Part shown: positions 56,374 through 64,000 of the stretch, piece by piece
Layout: each line of letters opens with the position of its first letter
How positions within the stretch are numbered: the first letter of the stretch is position 1
NCBI RefSeq assembly: GCF_001685485.1
Contig: NZ_BDEL01000001.1
Span: 3,345,501 to 3,409,500 of the forward strand
DNA from: Formosa haliotis
Lineage (GTDB): Bacteria > Bacteroidota > Bacteroidia > Flavobacteriales > Flavobacteriaceae
Length of the DNA: 64,000 bases
Reading direction: 5' to 3'
Notes under the pieces: generated by a model
The model's database searches: none
Seen by the model: the letters and a program-made list of their open reading frames with translations, nothing else
What the model was told of the DNA's origin: nothing
Made by a program: the position numbers and the translations under genes

Positions 56374-57516
56374 ATGAAATTCAAGAAGACATTGTTTTTT
56401 GTGTTTTTATTTTTGATGCAACAAGTTTTTTCTCGAAGCATTAATAAGGTTTATATGAGTAATGCGCCTTATATTCAAGTTGAATTAGTTAATGCTTTTT
56501 ATGAACTTCGGGAGGGGGTAGAACTAATAGCAGGATTAGCTCGTATTTATGAACCTTTTTTTTACTTCGAAAGTGCTCAAGAACCTACCCAAAGAGATAT
56601 ACATTTTAATCTTCCAGATGAACCTGAACGGCAAATTTTTGAAGAGGAACAAGCTATGCAAGTCATTAATCCCATTATTAGTATGCCATGGTGGGATTCC
56701 TCCATGGAACAATCTATCAATTCACCTTTATTGGAGAGTTCTTTTATGGGGCAATTTAATATAGATTGGGGGCTAAATATAAACTATTTTACAGTAAATA
56801 ATGTCAGGTCATTGCCAATATCTACCGATATTATTGATATACAGTCTGATAGAGCCTCCTTAGATTATTCTATTAATAAGGAGAGGGGTAGGGTTCAAGC
56901 TGGATCAGATAGGTGGATAAGCGGAGTCATACCAGCACCTATTTTATACCTACATCACTGTTTTAAAGATAAATTATGGGATGATTGGGAGCAAACACAT
57001 TTCGGAGGACCTTGTCATATTTCGACCTCTAAGTTGAGATTTGATGGAACTTATAGTTTTGATGGTCAAATAATACTCTTGGTAGATCCTGATAATATTG
57101 TTGAGAGTAAATCTTTAGGTGTTTTTTATGGAGAAAACGGGTTAGCGGAATTGGAAGATTGTATTGTGTCTAACATATATCTCGACTTAGAAAGTTTTTA
57201 TTATCAATATTTAATAACACTCGGGAATGAATTTATAGTGCCAATTAATACAAATTGTCAACTAGAATCTTTTATGAAGATAAGCATGTTATCTGGATTT
57301 ATATTTGAGAAAGGAAATGCATTAGCAGCTGAAAAAGATTCAGGAGTTGAACAAATGTCTAGAATGAGTATGTCTAAACTTGTTTCAAAAGGAAGTAGGG
57401 TTAATTTATTTGAATATCATCCTGCTCTTATAGTTATTAATTTCTATGTCACCAGTGAGTTTATTTCAAATTTCATGGAAGTTTCGATTTTATCAAATCG
57501 CTTTAAAGTATATTAA
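56374..57516 (+). CDS. Secreted protein of unknown family
   Basis: 380 residues with a signal peptide (MKFKKTLFFVFLFLMQQVFS). No family recognised. Notable parts: a Trp-rich stretch (ISMPWWDSSMEQ, DKLWDDWEQTHFGGPCHIS), few Cys, and mixed strands after residue 130. Starts 12 bp after the fibronectin-repeat gene and is likely co-expressed with it, perhaps as an accessory for the fibre. AT-rich. Confidence 0.7.
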   Translation: MKFKKTLFFVFLFLMQQVFSRSINKVYMSNAPYIQVELVNAFYELREGVELIAGLARIYEPFFYFESAQEPTQRDIHFNLPDEPERQIFEEEQAMQVINPIISMPWWDSSMEQSINSPLLESSFMGQFNIDWGLNINYFTVNNVRSLPISTDIIDIQSDRASLDYSINKERGRVQAGSDRWISGVIPAPILYLHHCFKDKLWDDWEQTHFGGPCHISTSKLRFDGTYSFDGQIILLVDPDNIVESKSLGVFYGENGLAELEDCIVSNIYLDLESFYYQYLITLGNEFIVPINTNCQLESFMKISMLSGFIFEKGNALAAEKDSGVEQMSRMSMSKLVSKGSRVNLFEYHPALIVINFYVTSEFISNFMEVSILSNRFKVY

Positions 57517-57769
57517 ATCTTAGTTTAAAAAGCATTGTATTAAATTAAGAAATAGTTGTCTATGAATTGTCTTAACGTATTTTATCAAGAAAAACACACA
57601 TATATAATATAATTAAATTGTTATTGAGTAGTTGAATCATTTGAACATAGGTGTTTAAAATGTTGAGTTGTATGCTGATTCCAATGTCATTATTAGAAAG
57701 AAGATTATAAGGGATTAGAGAAGTAAATTTATTGTAAGTTTTAATTTTTTTTGTAAAAACCTAGAAAGT

Positions 57770-59083
57770 ATGTTGAATGTAATGAGAAAAACATTGTTTT
57801 GGACTGTTGATTTTATTAAGGGTTCTCGAATAAAAACGGAGTATTCTGAAATAAGAAATATTCTTGAAAACCTCAATTCTAAAGAGGTTAAAATCTTACA
57901 AGAATATAATTTGAAAAAAATATTGAGACATGCAAAAGAAACGACAATGTATTATAAAAACATTGAAACATGTGATCAATTATCAAACTATCCCGTAATA
58001 GATAAAAATGTAATTAAGGAACATTATGAAAAATTTAAATCAAGCATGTTTTTAGATAAATCTAATATTTCAGCATATACAAGTGGATCTACCGGTACGC
58101 CTTTTAAAATATATCAGAATCAGCATAAAAAATATAGGAATACTGCCGATGTTATTTATTTTGCAGAATTGTCTGGATTTGAAATAGGTGATAAATTATT
58201 CTACATTCGACATTGGGATGAATATAATAGTAAAACTCCTTTTGAAGCTTGGAAACGAAATATTACTATGCATCCAGTTTCTAAATTGTCAGAAACGGAT
58301 GTTAAAAATTTACTTGATGAAATTCAAAAAAATAATTCTAGAAAGGGAATAATAATATATGCCTCTGCATTAAATGTAATTAGAGATTACATTTTAAAAT
58401 TTAATTTAAAACCAATTAGAAATTCAGGGGTAACATCTATTATAGCTATTGCAGAAGCTTTAAATGAACGAACTAAACTTATTGTTCAGGAATATTTTGG
58501 TGTAAAAGTCGTCTCGAGATATTCTAACGTGGAGAATGGTATTATAGCTCAACAATTTCTAGGTAAAAGCAATAATTTTTATATTAACTGGGCAAGTTAT
58601 TTTGTTGAAATTTTAAAATTAAATAGTGATGATCCAGTTGAAAAAGGTGAATTAGGACGTATTGTTGTTACGGATCTTTTTAATTATTGTATGCCAATGA
58701 TTAGGTATGACACAGGGGATATAGGAATGATGAACTATGAAGATAATCTTGATAATGACTACCCTGTTTTAATGAGAATTGAGGGGCGTAAAATGGATAT
58801 GATTTTTGATGCAAATGGGAATCATATTTCGTCTTATATGGTTTATAATATTTTAAAATACCCATTTATAAAGCAATATCAATTTATACAAATTGATGAT
58901 AAAAAATACCTGTTTAAGTTAAATGTAGAAGAAGAATTTCATTCCGAAAAAGATATTAAAAATGAGTTCCTTAATTTATTAGGCTCGAATGCTGAAATAG
59001 AATTTACTTATGTTAATGAAATCCCATTATTGTCTTCTGGGAAAAGAAAATATGTAGTTAATAAAACACAAAAAAAATCATAG
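57770..59083 (+). CDS. CapK/PaaK-like AMP-forming ligase
   Basis: 437 residues of the adenylate-forming superfamily in the CapK/phenylacetate-CoA-ligase branch. P-loop-like TSGSTGTPFKIY at 104-115, an acid-binding region SRYSNVENGIIAQQ, the adenylate Asp in MIRYDTGDIGMM, and a C-terminal hinge LSSGKRKYVV. Such proteins activate acids for polysaccharide or surface modification. No polysaccharide genes lie next to it in this window. Start ATG at 57770; 57782 is an alternative. Confidence 0.82.
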   Translation: MLNVMRKTLFWTVDFIKGSRIKTEYSEIRNILENLNSKEVKILQEYNLKKILRHAKETTMYYKNIETCDQLSNYPVIDKNVIKEHYEKFKSSMFLDKSNISAYTSGSTGTPFKIYQNQHKKYRNTADVIYFAELSGFEIGDKLFYIRHWDEYNSKTPFEAWKRNITMHPVSKLSETDVKNLLDEIQKNNSRKGIIIYASALNVIRDYILKFNLKPIRNSGVTSIIAIAEALNERTKLIVQEYFGVKVVSRYSNVENGIIAQQFLGKSNNFYINWASYFVEILKLNSDDPVEKGELGRIVVTDLFNYCMPMIRYDTGDIGMMNYEDNLDNDYPVLMRIEGRKMDMIFDANGNHISSYMVYNILKYPFIKQYQFIQIDDKKYLFKLNVEEEFHSEKDIKNEFLNLLGSNAEIEFTYVNEIPLLSSGKRKYVVNKTQKKS

Positions 59084-59262
59084 AATATGGATAAATGGAG
59101 CTTAAGTAATTGTTGAATAATATCTATATTGAGAAATCCTTCTTTTTTTGACTTAGACACTTTTTTGGAAAGTATCACCACATATAGCAAATAATGTGCT
59201 AACTCCAACACAAATGAAACAACAAAATGTTTTAAAACAAAAACGACATAAATCAAAAAAAA

Positions 59263-59290
59263 CCTGAACAATAAAAATTTATTGTTCAGG
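59263..59290 (-). terminator. Terminator after groEL, bidirectional
   Basis: Perfect 13-bp stem CCTGAACAATAAA with its complement, a 2-base tip, preceded by a run of A (T run on the minus strand) and followed by TTTAATT. Confidence 0.85.
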
Positions 59291-59368
59291 TTTAATTAAT
59301 TATTTTTAATCATTAAATAATCTGTATCGGTTATTCAAGACTAGACGTTTATATGCCGAAACTTTCGA

Positions 59369-61074
<1,706 letters not shown>

Positions 61075-61148
61075 ACTTTTTTAATTTTTATTAATGTTTT
61101 TGTTTAAATTTCTAATCGACAAAAAAGAATAGTCGATGGTTAAGGAAT

Positions 61149-61427
61149 TTAGATAATAGCCATAATGTCGTCTTCACGCATCATTAGGTATTCTGTGCCT
61201 TCTAATTTTAATTCTGAACCTGAGTATTTTCCATAAAGTACTTTGTCGCCAACTTTTACGGTAAGTGGTTCATCTTTTTTACCCGTACCAACAGCAACAA
61301 CAATACCTTTATGTTGTTTTTCTTGTGCAGAATCTGGAATAAATAATCCTGAAGCTGTTTGAGTTTCTGCAGGAAGTGGTTCAACTAGAACGCGGTCTGC
61401 AAGTGGTGTGATGTTTACTTTACTCAT
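61149..61427 (-). CDS. groES: Co-chaperonin GroES
   Basis: 92 residues: [20 protein letters not shown], mobile loop [15 protein letters not shown], and [20 protein letters not shown]. Caps the GroEL ring. First gene of groES-groEL. Confidence 0.97.
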   Translation of the reverse strand: MSKVNITPLADRVLVEPLPAETQTASGLFIPDSAQEKQHKGIVVAVGTGKKDEPLTVKVGDKVLYGKYSGSELKLEGTEYLMMREDDIMAII

Positions 61428-61470
61428 ATTATTATAAATTTATTAGTAGTTTATTATTTGCGGTATTAGT

Positions 61471-61487
61471 TTCTAAAATTGTGCCAA
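61471..61487 (-). promoter_or_regulatory. Possible sigma-54-like -24/-12 element before groES
   Basis: TTGGCACAATTTTAGAA on the minus strand carries a perfect TGGCAC -24 box, but the -12 box is TAGA instead of TTGC. It is 44 bp before the groES start. A weak match. Confidence 0.3.
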
Positions 61488-61519
61488 GGCAATAAAACTG
61501 ACAAACTTTCAGCAACAAA

Positions 61520-61546
61520 AAATGCCAACTGTAAAAGTTGGCATTT
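61520..61546 (-). terminator. Terminator after secG
   Basis: Perfect 11-bp stem AAATGCCAACT / AGTTGGCATTT with a 5-base loop and T run on the minus strand. Confidence 0.85.
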
Positions 61547-61574
61547 ATAATTGTATATATGTATTTTTTTTGAT

Positions 61575-61931
61575 TTATTCTGCAGCTTCTTCTGTTGGTG
61601 TAACAGGAGTTGTTGCTGGTGCAGCAGGAAGTGGTGCCGGTAATGGTTGCGCTGTAGATTCTGTGTCTAAAGCTTTAGATTCCATAGTACTAGACCCTCT
61701 GTTAATTGCTACATTAGAAAGTAAGATTAAAACTAACATTAATCCTGCTAATGTCCAGGTACTTTTATCTAAAAAGTCAGTGGTCTTTTTTACACCACCA
61801 ATTTGTTGAGAACCACCTCCTCCAAAAGAAGAAGATAATCCGCCTCCTTTAGGGTTTTGTACCATTATTACTACGATTAATAGAAATGCGACTACGATGA
61901 TTAGAAATAAAAATATTGTAAACGTACTCAT
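61575..61931 (-). CDS. secG: Preprotein translocase subunit SecG
   Basis: 118 residues: TM1 LFLIIVVAFLLIVVIMVQNP, the GGGLSSSFGGGG loop, TM2 STWTLAGLMLVLILLSNV, and an Ala/Pro-rich tail (APLPAAPATTPVTP) typical of Bacteroidetes. Part of the SecYEG channel. Shares one base with the upstream gene. Confidence 0.95.
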   Translation of the reverse strand: MSTFTIFLFLIIVVAFLLIVVIMVQNPKGGGLSSSFGGGGSQQIGGVKKTTDFLDKSTWTLAGLMLVLILLSNVAINRGSSTMESKALDTESTAQPLPAPLPAAPATTPVTPTEEAAE

Positions 61932-62953
61932 TAGTTTTTCTTATTATGTTCTTGTATTTGTTTTATTGCTTTAATTCGGTCTGCAAAGAAACCACTTTTT
62001 TCTGGATATTTCAAAATTAATATGTTATAAGATTGAATTGCTTTTTTGTAATTTTTTTGCTCGACATAAATTCGTGCCAAAGTCTCTGTCATCAAGGCTT
62101 CGGGCTGTAACAAATTCGATTCTGCTAAATTTAATTGCGGGCTGGTCGATTTTTTAGGATCGATTTTAGGATTGCTAGAAATAAATTTATCTATCAATTC
62201 GAATTTTTTTGCCTTTTTAGGGCAGTGTTTTTCGTCTTTAATGAGTTTCTTATTAACAGCTTCCGATTCTGGTTTCACTTCGGGAGTCTGTTCTGGTTCT
62301 GAAACCGAGCGATCTACAGGTTTAAATGTTGTAAGCTTAAGCCACTCGTTAAATGAATGTGTTTCTCTATTATTAAAATCTAAAGGTTTTCCAATTTCTA
62401 AAACAGCTTCTGGACTTGCTTCTGTGTTATCCGTTTCTGAAGATGAAGCAGTAACCTCTTCATGGTCTTGATTAGAAGCTTCCGTTTCGGTGTCTAAGTC
62501 ATCAATAGGTTCTTCTGGGAAATACACAAGTTTTGAAGGCGCTATTTTTGGCTGAAATAATTCAGGATCTAAAACGCCCTCGGTTTCATCTATATGTTGA
62601 CTTAAAACATCATCAATAGATGTTTTTTTGTTGACAGAGATGTCTTCCACATCTACATCGATATCTTTTAAATGTGAAGCGTTTTGTTTTATAAACTGAG
62701 AAATTTCATTTTGCAGAAAAGCTTCCGAAGTAATAAAGTCAAATAAAATACTACGGTCGGTCGTATACGCCGCGGTAGTTTTTAATTCCTGATTGTATTT
62801 AAAACTCTCTGTGGTTTTTAACGCTTTTAAATATAATGCACGTGCCGGTTGGAAATACGGAAATTCATCTAAAATAAGTTTCAGTGCTCTGGCTTGGTCT
62901 GCCATTAAAGCTTCAGGGTGTTGCAGTATATGTGTAAAATCGGTGCGTGTCAT
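61931..62953 (-). CDS. TPR-containing protein of the lptE-secG operon
   Basis: 340 residues, no signal peptide. N-terminal helical part (LKLILDEFPYFQPARALYLK), a long acidic linker, and one TPR-like repeat near the C-terminus (ETLARIYVEQKNYKKAIQSY). Occupies the position of a conserved flavobacterial gene between lptE and secG; function unknown. Confidence 0.82.
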   Translation of the reverse strand: MTRTDFTHILQHPEALMADQARALKLILDEFPYFQPARALYLKALKTTESFKYNQELKTTAAYTTDRSILFDFITSEAFLQNEISQFIKQNASHLKDIDVDVEDISVNKKTSIDDVLSQHIDETEGVLDPELFQPKIAPSKLVYFPEEPIDDLDTETEASNQDHEEVTASSSETDNTEASPEAVLEIGKPLDFNNRETHSFNEWLKLTTFKPVDRSVSEPEQTPEVKPESEAVNKKLIKDEKHCPKKAKKFELIDKFISSNPKIDPKKSTSPQLNLAESNLLQPEALMTETLARIYVEQKNYKKAIQSYNILILKYPEKSGFFADRIKAIKQIQEHNKKN

Positions 62954-62954
62954 G

Positions 62955-63461
62955 TTACCATTGTGCTAAAGACGCGTTGAAAATATCTTGGGTTAAACGT
63001 TCAAAAACTTCATCGATGGCAGTTACTTTTTGGGCACCAACAAGCTGTGCGGTACCGGCGTAATCGTAAAAGAACGAAAAGCGCTTTTCAAACTCTGCAT
63101 CTTCATCTTGCTTATTGTAGAAGCGTACATTTACCGAAATAGTTAACCGGTTTTGGGCTGCCGTATTTTCTGCGGTCGCTGTGGTTGGCGAAATTCTATA
63201 TTCTACAATTTCACCTTCGTAAACCAAATCGCCATTAGATTTTACTAATTGTAAATTGGTTTGGTTTAATAGTAAATCTGTTAAAGCATTGGTGAAATCT
63301 AAATCTAAACCAGGTTCTATTAAGGTTGCATTATTCTGGAAATAATTAACCTGAAAGGTTTTAGTATTCGGATTAACTTTAGCTCCGGTAAACGAATATG
63401 CGCCACAAGCAGCAAGACTTAATGACATACCTATTAAAAGAAGATAATGTTTTATGCTCAT
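62955..63461 (-). CDS. lptE: LptE-like lipopolysaccharide assembly lipoprotein
   Basis: 168 residues with lipobox SLAAC (Cys19). The LptE fold pattern is seen (CGAYSFTGAKVNPNTKTFQV, FTNALTDLLLNQTNLQLVKS, YRISPTTATAENTAAQNRLT). Plugs LptD in the outer membrane. 1 bp before the TPR gene and 3 bp after the sigma-54 activator. Confidence 0.92.
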   Translation of the reverse strand: MSIKHYLLLIGMSLSLAACGAYSFTGAKVNPNTKTFQVNYFQNNATLIEPGLDLDFTNALTDLLLNQTNLQLVKSNGDLVYEGEIVEYRISPTTATAENTAAQNRLTISVNVRFYNKQDEDAEFEKRFSFFYDYAGTAQLVGAQKVTAIDEVFERLTQDIFNASLAQW

Positions 63462-63464
63462 AAT

Positions 63465-64000
63465 TTATAAGTCGTACTGTTTAATTTTTCTATATAAGGT
63501 GCGTTCGCTAATTCCTAATTCGGCCGCTGCCAATTTACGTTTTCCTTGGTGACGTTCCAACGATTTTTTTATAAGTTCTAACTCCTTGTCTTGTAAAGAT
63601 AGTGTTTCTTCTTCCTGAATTTCTTCAGCAAAATGATATTTGTCTAATGGGTTTACACTTGGGTCTACTAAGGCCGTATTGATGCTTGGTTCTGGAATTG
63701 AAAGAATTTCTAAATTATCGTCGATGTCTTCTTCATCGTATTCGGCATCAGACTCGTCGCCATAAATTTTCTGAATCAGACTTTCGTTATTTTTTTGAAC
63801 GTCTTTATCGTTGCCGTTTTTCATCAACTCGGCAGTTAGTTTTTTAAGATCGTTTAAATCGGCTTTCATATCGAACAAAACCTTATAAAGGATCTCGCGT
63901 TCGCTGCTAAAATCGCTTTCCGATTTAGAATGCGAAATCACTGCTGGTAAATTTGATGTGGTATTCGGTAAATATCCTTTAAGCGTTTGGGCCGTAATGG
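63465..64000 (-). CDS. Sigma-54-dependent activator, C-terminal part (extends beyond window)
   Basis: The frame is open to the window edge, so about 178 residues of the C-terminus are seen. It ends in a Fis-type helix-turn-helix (ELIKKSLERHQGKRKLAAAE, LGISERTLYRKIKQYDL), preceded by an acidic linker. The AAA+ domain should lie beyond the edge. Heads the lptE-TPR-secG operon. Confidence 0.88.
   Translation of the reverse strand, partial: ITAQTLKGYLPNTTSNLPAVISHSKSESDFSSEREILYKVLFDMKADLNDLKKLTAELMKNGNDKDVQKNNESLIQKIYGDESDAEYDEEDIDDNLEILSIPEPSINTALVDPSVNPLDKYHFAEEIQEEETLSLQDKELELIKKSLERHQGKRKLAAAELGISERTLYRKIKQYDL

Overview
The window is a low-GC chromosomal segment from a member of the Bacteroidetes, almost certainly family Flavobacteriaceae and probably marine. 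The evidence is the gliding lipoprotein genes gldB-gldC, the exosortase F pair, a flavobacterial zeaxanthin-type carotenoid operon, TAnnTTTG-type promoters, many SusD-era style lipoproteins and outer-membrane barrels, and the gene order sigma-54 activator / lptE / TPR / secG / groES / groEL. Genus cannot be fixed from the sequence alone. No tRNA, rRNA, CRISPR array, transposase or prophage gene was found.

Layout. 1-2.4 kb: end of an ECF sigma factor, a single-pass partner protein and an outer-membrane protein. 2.45-2.58 kb: a nested palindromic element. 2.6-9.5 kb: secreted S15-type peptidase, dnaG (without its zinc ligands), an orphan LuxR-type regulator with an altered receiver pocket, nadE, gldB and gldC. 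9.6-16.0 kb: outer-membrane phospholipase A, then a mirrored set of barrel and DUF3604 genes in which one barrel/DUF3604 pair is intact and the second is decayed. 16.1-21.9 kb: a tightly packed five-gene operon (PpiC-type PPIase, 14-helix HupE/UreJ-like protein, LolD-like ATPase, FtsX-type permease, TroA/ZnuA-fold lipoprotein) that looks like an unusual envelope or metal-handling machine. 22.2-26.7 kb: DUF3302 / HlyD / TolC module with a FadL-like barrel. 27-32.2 kb: DUF6515, DUF2092 and DUF2490 proteins and a GH3 glycosidase.

32.4-39.8 kb is a light-response block: a CarH-like MerR/B12 photoreceptor-repressor, a divergent fasciclin lipoprotein with an operator-like inverted repeat over its promoter, crtI, crtB, an unknown gene, crtZ, a lycopene cyclase gene broken by a one-base shift, and a photolyase. 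40.2-43.3 kb: VOC protein, D-2-hydroxyacid dehydrogenase, M20 peptidase. 43.5-50.6 kb: purH and the elongasome operon mreB-mreC-mreD-mrdA-rodA. 50.7-53.5 kb: MacB-type permease, free-Met-sulfoxide reductase, XrtF and its partner. 53.8-59.1 kb is AT-rich accessory DNA: a giant fibronectin-repeat surface protein with six nearly identical 282-bp repeats, an unrecognised secreted protein and a CapK-like ligase. 59.4-64 kb: groEL, groES, secG, TPR protein, lptE and the C-terminal part of a sigma-54 activator.

Four loci carry single-base shifts at short homopolymers (near 10.83-10.89, 11.70, 12.27 and 38.27 kb). The first three cluster in what looks like genuine gene decay; the last, in lycopene cyclase, could be real or a sequencing error and would decide the colour of the strain.
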